A DNA stretch of 64,000 nucleotides from Flemingiibacterium sp045578725 (GTDB lineage Bacteria > Bacillota > Clostridia > Oscillospirales > CAG-272). The stretch covers positions 22,902 to 86,901 of the forward strand of contig JAZNKS010000028.1 in assembly GCA_045578725.1 (NCBI GenBank), written 5' to 3'. Made by a program: the position numbers and the translations under genes. The notes under the pieces were generated by a model. The model was given only the letters and a program-made list of their open reading frames with translations, was not told the origin of the DNA and did not search any database. Below, piece by piece: positions 8,551 to 16,717 of this stretch. Positions within the stretch are counted from its first letter, which is position 1. Every line of letters begins with the position of its first letter.

Positions 8551-8579
8551 ATTATATACCGGAAATCGGGAAATGTCAA
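8551..8579 (-). promoter_or_regulatory. Consensus promoter of the PL22-like gene
   Basis: On the minus strand TTGACA (8574-8579), 17 bp spacer, TATAAT (8551-8556): a perfect match at both boxes. Confidence 0.88.
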
Positions 8580-8603
8580 GAGCGGATTCTGACATTTCCC
8601 GAT
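8565..8603. promoter_or_regulatory. 14-bp inverted repeat overlapping the -35 box
   Basis: Arms 8565-8578 and 8590-8603 are perfect 14-bp complements with an 11-nt loop. The repeat begins 5 bp after the stop of the upstream gene and covers the -35 box of the next. It may be a repressor operator, a terminator of the upstream gene lacking a T run, or both. Confidence 0.65.
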
Positions 8604-8607
8604 TATT

Positions 8608-11097
8608 TTACTGCTTTGTCACGGTATCCGGATCGCGCAGAAATTCAAGCCTGCACCAATCGCCGATCTTCTCTTTTTCCTGGAAGCCGATGCTGACGGT
8701 GCCGCTTACATGATAAGCTTTGTAAACGCCCCGATTTTCATCGTATTCCAGCTCCGCATTGCCGCCGCGGAACATATCGCCGCCCGAGCCCAGCCGCAGG
8801 ACAGCCGTACCGCCCGCAGACGGAACCAGCGTAAGCTCGGCATCGTCAAGGCCCGTGAGCATAATTCGCTCATCCAGCCAGATATGCGTGACCGGATAAT
8901 CCCGCTTGACGGTAATCTTGGAACGCGCCTTCTGTTTGATGTAAATCCGGCAGTCGGTGTGATTCCACCGTGCGGTCGGATAGATACCGATGCTGTCCTC
9001 CAGCATGAATTCGCAGTTATCGAAGGCCGGTGCGCCGTCGGGCGTTGAGAAATGAAGCTTTACGGTAGCATCCTTGGAGAATTCGTTCAGCCAGAGCGCC
9101 CTGCGGCAGCGGGACAGCATGACAATCGGGAGATTGTCGTTGATGTCATAGCAGTCGAAGCGCATCGGATAGCCGAAATGAGCCAGCGATCCGCGCAGAA
9201 GAACGGCCGCCGGGAAGCTTTCGGACGGGAGGCGCTTTGCGGGGAGCGCAGCCCGTGTCTTCTCATCATGCGGGAAGGATCCGCGCACCCAGGCAAGCCT
9301 GCCGTTGACAGAGGCATAGGTACGCACCTTGCTGTCCTTTTCGACGGAGGCCGTGACCGTGATCCCCTCCCGTGCCATCTCGCATACGCCGCCTCCGGAA
9401 ACCAGCGCCGGATGCTCCAGCACATCGGCATAGGCTCCCATTTCGGCCCGATCGAGGGTCAGCGAAGTGGAAAAGGCCAGCGTGCCGTCAATCGGCTCGG
9501 CGATCTGCACACCGATTGCCTCGCGCATGGCAGCGGAAGCGTTCACAGTACTGCCGTACAGCAACAGCCTGGCGCCGCGATCCAGCGCCTCCAGAAGGGC
9601 CGCTTCCAGCTTGCTTCCCGCTTCGGGAACGGCACTGACATAAATACTGTCCGGAAGAGATGTCTTGTCGCTGCGGATGAAATTCGTGTCCGAGATAACG
9701 GTATTGATCGGGAAGCCCTGATCGATCGCGCTTTCGATGAACCAGTCATCCATGAAAATCCGCTCCATGTGACCGTCGCGAAGGCCCTGCTTACAGTAGG
9801 AGTCAAAGGGATAAATCCAGGTCACAAGACCGGCTTCGTCCGGATAATCGTTGTAAGCCGTAAGCAGATGGGGGGTGACCTCATTGGGGCAGCGATCGGG
9901 CAGGCGGCCGAAGGAATCGTCCGCGCTGAGGAAGGTCAGGCCCATCGGTTTGGTGATGGCGAAGGTTTCATCCAGCCGCCCGATACAGAGCGGCAGATAG
10001 ATATCGTGCGGGCTCCGGTCATAGCGGTCGAACCACGGAGAATTCAGCCACCACGGATCGTGGATGTAATAGCGCATCTGGAAGCCGCGTGCCGGAAGCT
10101 CGGCGATATGGGACATATAGCCGGCCAGCTCCAGACCGAAGCGGTAATTCAGCGGAGCCCAGGGTGAATTGGGCGGTGCCACGATGTTATGCTGATAGAT
10201 CGTATCGATCGGGCAGCCGTGCGCGGCGATATCCATGCCGGTGGAGAGATTGCTTCCCCGGGTTTCGATGACCGTATCACCGACAGCCGCCGAGAAGGCG
10301 TTCCAGAATTCGGCGATATCCGAGCGCACCTTCGCGGCACCGGTGAAATCGAATTTCGTGCCGTCGAACAGCTCGCCCGTCCAGTTCCACGAGGCCAGCG
10401 AATAGCCGAAGCCGTTGGACAGCCAGATATAGTCAAAGCCCAGCTGTTTTTTCATCGCCATAAACTGGCGGCCCAGAAACTCGCCGATATGCGTTCCCTC
10501 CGGAATGCCGTCCGGATAAGCCGCATAGGCGCGGCTGTCCGCCTTCAGGCGGGAGGCGCAATGGAGCCACATCTTCGTGCCCATGATGTTGCCCTTGCAG
10601 ATTTCGGGATGACGGTTGTACTTGAAGTCCGACCAGGCAAATTCCGGGCCGGGATCGAAGGTTTCGCCGACCAGAATGTCAAAGCCGGTCATCTCTTTTC
10701 CGACCCGCTTCATGACGGAGATGATGTTTTTCAGATCCCCGTAGGTCATTTCAGGCGGGTTTTCGATGTAATGAATCGGATAGTGGTGGAGCGAATTGGA
10801 CTGCGGATCGTCCGCGGGCCTCACATTACGGTTCCAGTTGCCGATACCGATGTAGCGGCACCATTCAAAGCAGTCATCAAGATTCCCGGTGAATTCGAGG
10901 ATCTCGCTTCCGTCGCTGGTCCAGAAAAGAATCGAGCAGCCGAGGGCATATTTCAGAAGGGGCTGCCATTGTGAGAAGAGATGGCGGACCACCGACTCGA
11001 TGCCTTCGACGGATTTGTCATAGCCGAAGGGCTTGAGCGAAAGCTCCAGACAAACACGGCCGGCTGTGACAGAAGAGCGGTATTCGTAATCAAACAT
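8608..11097 (-). CDS. Large glycoside-hydrolase-like protein of unrecognised family
   Basis: The 829-aa protein has no signal peptide. Residues about 1-480 look like a TIM barrel of a glycosidase, with acid-rich aromatic blocks such as DILVGETFDPGPEF (about 140), FDYIWLSNGFGYSLASWNW (about 225) and ETRGSNLSTGMDIAAHG (about 290). Residues about 480-620 look like an alpha/beta trimerisation-type domain (ARLLLYGSTVNASAAM), and the C-terminus is beta-rich. Glutamates at the ends of predicted strands could be catalytic, but I do not recognise the family. Position between a PL22-like lyase and a sugar-binding lipoprotein remnant suggests action on imported plant glycan oligomers. Start ATG 11097 follows a GGGGG ribosome binding site. 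Confidence 0.6.
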   Translation of the reverse strand: MFDYEYRSSVTAGRVCLELSLKPFGYDKSVEGIESVVRHLFSQWQPLLKYALGCSILFWTSDGSEILEFTGNLDDCFEWCRYIGIGNWNRNVRPADDPQSNSLHHYPIHYIENPPEMTYGDLKNIISVMKRVGKEMTGFDILVGETFDPGPEFAWSDFKYNRHPEICKGNIMGTKMWLHCASRLKADSRAYAAYPDGIPEGTHIGEFLGRQFMAMKKQLGFDYIWLSNGFGYSLASWNWTGELFDGTKFDFTGAAKVRSDIAEFWNAFSAAVGDTVIETRGSNLSTGMDIAAHGCPIDTIYQHNIVAPPNSPWAPLNYRFGLELAGYMSHIAELPARGFQMRYYIHDPWWLNSPWFDRYDRSPHDIYLPLCIGRLDETFAITKPMGLTFLSADDSFGRLPDRCPNEVTPHLLTAYNDYPDEAGLVTWIYPFDSYCKQGLRDGHMERIFMDDWFIESAIDQGFPINTVISDTNFIRSDKTSLPDSIYVSAVPEAGSKLEAALLEALDRGARLLLYGSTVNASAAMREAIGVQIAEPIDGTLAFSTSLTLDRAEMGAYADVLEHPALVSGGGVCEMAREGITVTASVEKDSKVRTYASVNGRLAWVRGSFPHDEKTRAALPAKRLPSESFPAAVLLRGSLAHFGYPMRFDCYDINDNLPIVMLSRCRRALWLNEFSKDATVKLHFSTPDGAPAFDNCEFMLEDSIGIYPTARWNHTDCRIYIKQKARSKITVKRDYPVTHIWLDERIMLTGLDDAELTLVPSAGGTAVLRLGSGGDMFRGGNAELEYDENRGVYKAYHVSGTVSIGFQEKEKIGDWCRLEFLRDPDTVTKQ

Positions 11098-11115
11098 GAG
11101 GATTCCCCCTTAAAA

Positions 11116-11793
11116 TCATTTTTCGGATGTCAGGCCGGACACAAGATCGTCCAGATACTGCTCGGCCGCTTCCTTGTTGGATGCATAGAAGGAGGCCACA
11201 TCCGGAAGCTTGCCGCCGATGCGGTTGCGGTAGATTTCACTGTTGGTCAGCGGGAATTTACCGCCGTACTGCATGGCGGTCATGAAATCGTATTTGCGGC
11301 TGTTCATGATCAGCTCCAGCATTTCAAGGGATTCGTCATCGCGGGTGCCCTTGCCCTGCAGGGAGATTTCATAGATAGCCGGGCGGAGGTCGCGCCAGCT
11401 GTAAGCGCTCCAGACCTCAACAAAATCGCCGAGAATCTCCGCCTTTTCCTCGGTCAGCGTGACCGGGAGCATCATCGCGCCGAAGCGCGGATGAACATAG
11501 GAAGCGTAATCCTCCTGCTCCTCATCCAGCTTCGGGAAGGGGAGCACACCGTAGGCATCCTTCATCGAGCGCATATCGCCCTCAAAGAGATACTGAAGAT
11601 ACATCGGCGCAAAAATGCCCTGCCCCTCGGCGAAATTTTTCACATATCCGTAAGGCGTGGTGGCGGACACGGCCGGCGTGGTGTTATCGCCGGCTGTATC
11701 ATCTGTTACAGCCGGCTCTGAGGGACTGCCGCAGGATACGCATCACAGCGTAAGGGCGGCCATAAGAAAGGTAGAAAGCAGCTGTTTTTTCAT
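11116..11793 (-). pseudogene. Broken ABC sugar-binding lipoprotein: in-frame TGA in the signal peptide and missing core
   Basis: From ATG at 11793 (AAAGGAG upstream) the frame reads a lipoprotein signal (MKKQLLSTFLMAALTL), then TGA at 11743-11745, then CVSCGSPSEPAV, which holds the lipobox cysteine. The same frame continues without further stops to 11116. The mature part is only about 200 aa and matches the C-terminal third of family-1 solute-binding proteins (AYGVLPFPKLDEEQ, FGAMMLPVT, AIYEISLQGKGTRDDESLEML, in pieces). The N-terminal and middle lobes (about 250 residues) are missing, so this is a two-hit pseudogene: an internal deletion plus a nonsense codon. No permease genes lie nearby, which fits loss of the transporter. 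Confidence 0.8.
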
Positions 11794-11817
11794 GATAAAA
11801 TCTCCTTTCAAGTCAAA

Positions 11818-13251
11818 TCAGATAACCCGGTTCAGCCGGATGCCGGCCATGCGGGCAAAGAGGGCGATCTCCTCGGTGCGGTCGCCGATTCCGAGCGCCA
11901 GATGGTGGGTCGGGCCGGCCTCGCACCAGCGCTCGATGAACGCGGTCACCGGGCAGGCGAAATGGCATTTGGTGTTGGTATTGCCGGTCTGCGGAATCGC
12001 GCCGGGCATGGACTCGCCCGTGGCCGAGATCAGCTTCAGGCTGCCATCTCCTGCCACCGAGCAGGAAAGCAGCGAGATCGGGCCGGTCTTCAGTTTGAAT
12101 TCGACCGATACACCGGCGCCCGGCTTGCCGTGGAACTTTTTCAGCTTGCGCAGCACCGGCTGCTCGTTGCTGATATTGATATTGTGCGGGCCGTCATGAC
12201 CGATCAGCACCACATCCTCGCAGATGTCGAAGGGATGGAGCTCGGCGAAGGATCCGCCGCCGCCGATCCGGTTCATAATCAGCATGGCAGCCGCCGTCTT
12301 GAGATCCGCCTCGCCGGCCAGCGGAATGCCGCGGCTGGTGAGTAAGGAGTTTCCGATGATGAGATTGGAGGCAATCTGCTCATACTGGTTGCCGCGCTCG
12401 CCCTTGTAAAAATAAGCCAGCGCGCTCAGACCGTTCACCTCGACCAGCCGGTCCAGCGCCACCGAACAGCGGGCCGCCAGCTCAAGATCCGCATCCTGTA
12501 CATAGTCGGTCAGCGGATCGTTGGAGGGCTCACGGATATCAAAGATCCGGCGGATGTCGGCGATGCGGGCCTTCACCTCGGCCTGGGTCGCCTCGTTGAC
12601 ATATTCGATCAGCTCGCACATTTCGAGCATCTTCACATGGGAGCCGAAGGTGGCGGAGAAGGCAGTCGGGTCGGTGTTCATATCGTACATACCGTCATAG
12701 GTGTGGCCGAGATAGCCGAACTTCGCGTACTTGAAGGAGGCCAGCGCCGTGATGGCGCGCTCATACACGCCGACACGGGCGCGGATTTTTTCGACGGATC
12801 CGGCCGCCTCCACGAGGAAGAAGGGCTTGGGTGCGCCCAGCCGCTCATACACGCCGGCAAATTCGGGCATGGAGCAGATGTCATCGTTGCAGAGCTGCAT
12901 ATAGGTGGTGGTGTGGGCGTAATCCAGCTGATCCAGCGGCTGGAGGCCGACTAAAATCTGCGGAATGCGCAGATATTTTGCAAAGGGGAAGATGACGGCA
13001 GAGGGGATGTAGGTCGCCATGATGACAAAAAGCGCATCCAGATCCTCGGCCGATGCCCGCTTCAGGGCCAGCATGGAAGAATCGATATCGTCGGCAAAGC
13101 CGAGATCGATGGTTTCCACGCCCTCGGTGAAATAGCCGGCAAAAGCATTCTGCTTCTGCATCAGCTCCTCCTTGAGTCCGTCAAACTGCGGCCAGTAGAT
13201 GAAGTGGCCCATTCCGATGATGCCGATACGGGGTTTTCTGGTGTGAATCAT
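11818..13251 (-). CDS. L-arabinose/L-fucose isomerase-family protein
   Basis: The 477-aa protein has the three-domain layout and length of sugar isomerases of the AraA/FucI superfamily. Likely metal-binding residues are conserved: Glu in GEADLKTA (about 313), Glu in FAELHPFD (about 338), His in LIGHDGPHN (about 355) and His in GPTHHLALGIG (about 455). This is the pattern of the Glu-Glu-His-His Mn site. N-terminal GIIGMGHFIYWPQF resembles the substrate-pocket loop. The cytoplasmic enzyme would interconvert an aldose and a ketose; which one is unclear. It is the first gene of a run with the broken binding protein, and is divergent from an AraC regulator that probably controls it. Confidence 0.8.
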   Translation of the reverse strand: MIHTRKPRIGIIGMGHFIYWPQFDGLKEELMQKQNAFAGYFTEGVETIDLGFADDIDSSMLALKRASAEDLDALFVIMATYIPSAVIFPFAKYLRIPQILVGLQPLDQLDYAHTTTYMQLCNDDICSMPEFAGVYERLGAPKPFFLVEAAGSVEKIRARVGVYERAITALASFKYAKFGYLGHTYDGMYDMNTDPTAFSATFGSHVKMLEMCELIEYVNEATQAEVKARIADIRRIFDIREPSNDPLTDYVQDADLELAARCSVALDRLVEVNGLSALAYFYKGERGNQYEQIASNLIIGNSLLTSRGIPLAGEADLKTAAAMLIMNRIGGGGSFAELHPFDICEDVVLIGHDGPHNINISNEQPVLRKLKKFHGKPGAGVSVEFKLKTGPISLLSCSVAGDGSLKLISATGESMPGAIPQTGNTNTKCHFACPVTAFIERWCEAGPTHHLALGIGDRTEEIALFARMAGIRLNRVI

Positions 13252-13285
13252 AAAAGCTCCTCTTTTCAGATTGTTATTTTCCTTA

Positions 13286-13315
13286 ATGATACCGCATTTT
13301 GCCCCGGCCTGTCAA
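13286..13315 (-). promoter_or_regulatory. Promoter of the isomerase-like gene
   Basis: On the minus strand TTGACA (13310-13315), 18 bp spacer, TATCAT (13286-13291), about 35 bp upstream of the start codon. Confidence 0.75.
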
Positions 13316-13379
13316 TAGAATAATCGACCATATCAGCATTATCCGACCACAAAAAAAGAACGGAATCCGCGCCCGGCAC

Positions 13380-13408
13380 TTGACAAAGCCGACCGCTTGC
13401 GGTAAAAT
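13380..13408 (+). promoter_or_regulatory. Promoter of the AraC regulator gene
   Basis: TTGACA at 13380-13385, 17 bp spacer, TAAAAT at 13403-13408. It diverges from the isomerase promoter; the region between holds two GACCA-containing half-repeats (about 13323 and 13342) that may be operator sites. Confidence 0.82.
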
Positions 13409-13437
13409 AAAGAAAGTATGCGCCGGGAGGGATGGCT

Positions 13438-14268
13438 TTGAGCGAAACCTATCAGATCACCGATTTTGATTTTTCCATCGACGAAATTCTGCTGATTCAC
13501 CGCAATTCCTTTGTCCGTCATTTCAAGTGGAACGAATACCGCACCGGGCGCCAGTCCGACGGGCTGGTCTTTTGCATGAGCGGTCAGTCGGCCTTCGATT
13601 TCGGCGACTTTTCGCTGACGCTGTGTACAGGCCAGATGCTCTTTCTGCCCGCCTGCAGCGCCTACACCGTCCGCGCCGTCGGAACGGAGCCCTTCATTCA
13701 TTATACCGCCAATTTCCGGCTGACACCGCATGGCGTAGCCGGTGAGAGTCTGCTCGGCGATATGCTGGCCGGCCGGCATTATCCGATCGTATCGGCCGCC
13801 GCCCGCGGCAATGCGCAGGAGAAATTCGACCAGCTTCTCTTTCTCTGGCAGAGCAAGCGGACCGGCTACCGGATTTTGAGCAAGGCCATTCTCTATGAGC
13901 TGCTCGGCTATTATATCATCGATGCCGGCAGGAGCCTGCGCGATAAGGACAGCTATGAAAAGCTGCTCCCCGCCCGCCGCCTGCTGGACGAGCACTATTA
14001 TGAGAATCAGACCTCCGCCGAGCTTGCCGCCCTCTGCCATCTGAGTGAAACGCATTTCCGCCGGCTGTTTGCCGCCACCTTCGGCTCCTCGCCGATCGAT
14101 TACCGCATAAGACGGCGGATTCTGAAGGCACAGGATCTCTTACTCTCCGGCGAATTCAATGTGTCCCAGACCGCCGAGCAGGTCGGCTTTTCCGATGCCA
14201 ATTATTTTGCCCGTGTCTTCCGCGCCCACACCGGGCTCTCCCCTTCCGATTACCGCAAGGGGCTGTGA
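13438..14268 (+). CDS. AraC-family transcriptional regulator
   Basis: The protein (about 276 aa) has an N-terminal cupin-like sensor (TGQMLFLPACSAYTVRAV near 65-80) and a C-terminal double helix-turn-helix (LAALCHLSETHFRRLFAATFG, then QTAEQVGFSDANYFARVFRAHTG, both in pieces) ending in the standard GLSPSDYRK. GGGAGG at 13425-13430 is only 1 nt from an ATG at 13432 but 7 nt from a TTG at 13438, so TTG is the likelier start. It is divergent from the isomerase-like gene and probably activates it in response to a sugar. Cytoplasmic DNA-binding protein. Confidence 0.88.
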   Translation: MSETYQITDFDFSIDEILLIHRNSFVRHFKWNEYRTGRQSDGLVFCMSGQSAFDFGDFSLTLCTGQMLFLPACSAYTVRAVGTEPFIHYTANFRLTPHGVAGESLLGDMLAGRHYPIVSAAARGNAQEKFDQLLFLWQSKRTGYRILSKAILYELLGYYIIDAGRSLRDKDSYEKLLPARRLLDEHYYENQTSAELAALCHLSETHFRRLFAATFGSSPIDYRIRRRILKAQDLLLSGEFNVSQTAEQVGFSDANYFARVFRAHTGLSPSDYRKGL

Positions 14269-14289
14269 AGGCATCCCGTACAGCAAAAA

Positions 14290-14453
14290 GGGGCTGTTGC
14301 ATTTAGATGCAACAGCCCCCAGTAAATACATCTTGGAACCCATTGAGGGTTCCATTTTTGTGTGCTTTGCACACAAAAACCGATGTATTCGGGCGCGAAA
14401 GCCCGGGCGCGAAAGCGCCTGCGCTGTTGCAAGTTGAAAACTTGCAACAGCGC
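14290..14453. repeat. Paired-hairpin structured intergenic element, copy 1
   Basis: A 13-bp stem (14290-14302 with 14307-14319) starts the element and a 15-bp stem (14421-14435 with 14439-14453) ends it. Between them lie an enclosing AATACATC/GATGTATT pair (14325-14332 with 14382-14389) around two further hairpins (GGAACCC/GGGTTCC and TTTGTGTGC/GCACACAAA), then two short GC hairpins with GAAA loops. The first and last stems resemble those of a second element at 63887-63964. It sits between converging genes, with T runs at its end, so it can act as a terminator, but the structure is richer than needed for that. Confidence 0.75.
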
Positions 14454-14458
14454 TTTTT
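14421..14458 (+). terminator. Terminator hairpin at the end of structured element 1
   Basis: The 15-bp stem with a 3-nt loop is followed by TTTTT on the plus strand; on the minus strand it begins 6 bp after the stop codon of the last lipoprotein gene, so it can end both converging transcripts. Confidence 0.75.
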
Positions 14459-14459
14459 G

Positions 14460-15554
14460 TTATGTCGGCCCGGCGATAACCGCCTCGCCGCTGTCAGGAT
14501 CGATAAAGAGAACCCGGTTCAGCTCGCCGTAATCCTCCTCCCCCGTATGAGCATCGGCAAAAGAGCCAAGCAGCGAGAGAATCAGCATATCCCCCGCCGC
14601 CCGCATCCCGCCAAGATGAAGCGCGGGATCCTCAAAAAACAGCTCATCCTCGCCTCTTTTAAGATCCAGCCGCCGAAGAATGCCGTGGCTTTCGTTGTAA
14701 TATTCCCGGCCAAACAGCGATACACCGGCAAGAACCGGCTCCAGCGCCGGCTGATACCAGATGGCATCCTCTGTCATGACAAAAGCGCTCACCTGCCGGG
14801 CGATCACCCGCTTTTTGCCGTCCTTGCTCTCGCAGATCAGCGTATTGTCCGCACGATCAAGTGAGTAGAAATCGCCGTTATACAGCCAGCCGTAATCGGT
14901 CAGAATCGGTCCCGCCGGCAGCTCGGAGCGCGGGCAGGGACCGTAATCCTCAAAATCCCGCGTACTGCGGTAATAGTCCGGATACATATCGAAATACAGA
15001 TACTTCTCATCGTGGGCCAGAATAACCGGATAGCCGGTATAGCCGCCCTCGCTTCCCGCAAGATAGCGGCGGCCCGTTTCCTCATCGGTAAGGCACAGGA
15101 TCTCACCGCTTGCCTCATCATAGCAGCAGAGGTGAATCGCCTCCCGTTCCTCCCCGGCATCCAGTGTCATCTCCCACCAATAGAGCCGGCCCCCCGCATA
15201 GTAGAGCCTTGTCGCCGATTGTGCCGAGGCAATCCGTCGGTACACCTGCGTATCGAAATCCAGAAACAGAATGTCGGCGGTGAAATCCTCCGTGAGATTG
15301 GAAAAATACACACCGCCTCCTCCCATCACATAGGAGCGCGGCATGGAAAGCGGACATTCCGGCCAGACATGATCGCAGAACACATCCGGGCAGAGAACGG
15401 TCGTCGTTTTGGTCTGCACGTTGAATTTCAGCAGAGGACTGTCCCCCGCCCGGCCGACCGCATACATTGAGGTGTCCGCGGCGGCCTGTGAGCAGGCGCC
15501 AAGCAGGAGGCAAAACGCCGCAAGGACGGCAATATGCCATGGTAATGCTTTCAA
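14460..15554 (-). CDS. DPLC-motif beta-propeller-like lipoprotein 13 (last gene of the operon)
   Basis: The start is TTG at 15554, placed by GGAG 8 nt upstream and by the lipoprotein signal that follows (hydrophobic core, lipobox LLGAC, lipidated C21); an ATG further upstream would put 35 charged residues before the signal. The 364-aa product carries the family motif at residues 55-68 in a variant form, C-P-D-V-F-C-D-H with C67-P68, so Pro-Leu is replaced by Val-Phe. The rest is a string of short beta strands of the type YLYFDMY, YGWLYNGDFYSLD and AIWYQPALEP, as in DUF5050-like propellers. Exported and membrane-anchored; function unknown. Confidence 0.82.
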   Translation of the reverse strand: MKALPWHIAVLAAFCLLLGACSQAAADTSMYAVGRAGDSPLLKFNVQTKTTTVLCPDVFCDHVWPECPLSMPRSYVMGGGGVYFSNLTEDFTADILFLDFDTQVYRRIASAQSATRLYYAGGRLYWWEMTLDAGEEREAIHLCCYDEASGEILCLTDEETGRRYLAGSEGGYTGYPVILAHDEKYLYFDMYPDYYRSTRDFEDYGPCPRSELPAGPILTDYGWLYNGDFYSLDRADNTLICESKDGKKRVIARQVSAFVMTEDAIWYQPALEPVLAGVSLFGREYYNESHGILRRLDLKRGEDELFFEDPALHLGGMRAAGDMLILSLLGSFADAHTGEEDYGELNRVLFIDPDSGEAVIAGPT

Positions 15555-15571
15555 TGAATCCTCTCCTTCCC

Positions 15572-16717
15572 TTAAAACGGGGCATCCCATGTACGCGGCC
15601 AATCCGTCACCGAATCGTCCGCCGGATCGATGACCAGAACGCCGCCGCCCTTTTCCTGCCACTCCTCGATTCCCCAGTTCACATGAGGCGCGAAGCCGCC
15701 GTAATATAGGACGAGCCGATCGCCGCAGACCTCGATTCCCCGATCACACAGAACCCGTTCGCTTCCGAAATCCAGATACAGCTCCGGCTCGCCTCCGAAT
15801 TTCATCCGCCAGAGCTTTCCTCCGGTGTGATTGAAAATTTCATTTCCGTGGTAATTGTCCCGCCCGATAAATGCCGGGGACTTCTCCATGCAGAGAAAAT
15901 ACACATAGTTTCCCAGCACCGCCGTGCCGCGTATGGAGCCGGCACTTTCAACGGCGCGGACCGATTGATCGGCAAGGGCGGCTTCGTACAGAATCCGGTC
16001 CAGCTCTCCGATACCAAAGGAGTGGATATATCCCGCATCAAGACCGTCCAGACAGAAATCCGCGCCCTTCAGGCCGGCCATAATCGGCTCCGGATTTCCG
16101 CCTTCGCTGTCACAGGCAACCAGCTCGCCGTTCTGTGAAACATAATAATACCGTCCGTCCCGAAACGTCTGCGGCAGGGGGACATTGCCAAGCCAGGTGA
16201 TCGCGCCGCCCGAAAGCGCCATCCGAAGCACGGACTTCTCCGCCTCGGCGCGCTCCATCTCCTCCGGCTCCTCATAGGCATAATCCCAGGTGTAATAATA
16301 TCCGCCGGCCACGGTTTCCTCGTACAGCACATTGGATTCATAATCCGGCCATATGTACCGGATTTCGCCGCGATCCGAAGCGATATCGTAAACCGAAAAT
16401 ACGTGCTTCCATTCCCCCGCGCCGCTTTGCCATCTCCTGCGCGGCATATACACGGTATCGCCGATGACAAAGAAGCCGGTCACGCCGGACAGCGGACAAT
16501 CGCCCTTGAATTCATCGTGGCTGCAGAGCGGATCGGGGCATACACTTGTGACGTTTCCCGTATCAAGGTTCAGCCGCGCCAGATAAACCACGCTGTCCGC
16601 ACGCTTCAGCTTCATGTAGAGATAATCGCCGCCCGACGTGTCCTCCTGCCCACCGCCCGGTGAGCAGGCGCAGAGCAGGAGAAGCAGGGCTGACAGAAGT
16701 GCAAGAAGCCGGATCAT
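15572..16717 (-). CDS. DPLC-motif beta-propeller-like lipoprotein 12
   Basis: The 381-aa protein has a lipoprotein signal ending LLLCAC (C18). The family motif C-P-D-P-L-C-S-H with C74-P75 is at residues 60-75, directly after a strand pair that reports the substrate-like phrase LARLNLDTGNVTSV. Blade-like repeats follow (GYYYTWDYAYEEPEE, RYYYVSQNGELVACDSEGG). The end VLVIDPADDSV is shared with lipoproteins 7 and 13. Its ATG overlaps the stop of the upstream gene (ATGA), so translation is coupled. Function unknown. Confidence 0.85.
   Translation of the reverse strand: MIRLLALLSALLLLLCACSPGGGQEDTSGGDYLYMKLKRADSVVYLARLNLDTGNVTSVCPDPLCSHDEFKGDCPLSGVTGFFVIGDTVYMPRRRWQSGAGEWKHVFSVYDIASDRGEIRYIWPDYESNVLYEETVAGGYYYTWDYAYEEPEEMERAEAEKSVLRMALSGGAITWLGNVPLPQTFRDGRYYYVSQNGELVACDSEGGNPEPIMAGLKGADFCLDGLDAGYIHSFGIGELDRILYEAALADQSVRAVESAGSIRGTAVLGNYVYFLCMEKSPAFIGRDNYHGNEIFNHTGGKLWRMKFGGEPELYLDFGSERVLCDRGIEVCGDRLVLYYGGFAPHVNWGIEEWQEKGGGVLVIDPADDSVTDWPRTWDAPF

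Noticed and set aside
11743..11745. TGA in the binding-protein signal peptide as a selenocysteine codon
   Set aside because: It falls in the hydrophobic core of a signal peptide next to the lipobox, the protein also lacks its core lobes, and I see no convincing SECIS hairpin after it.
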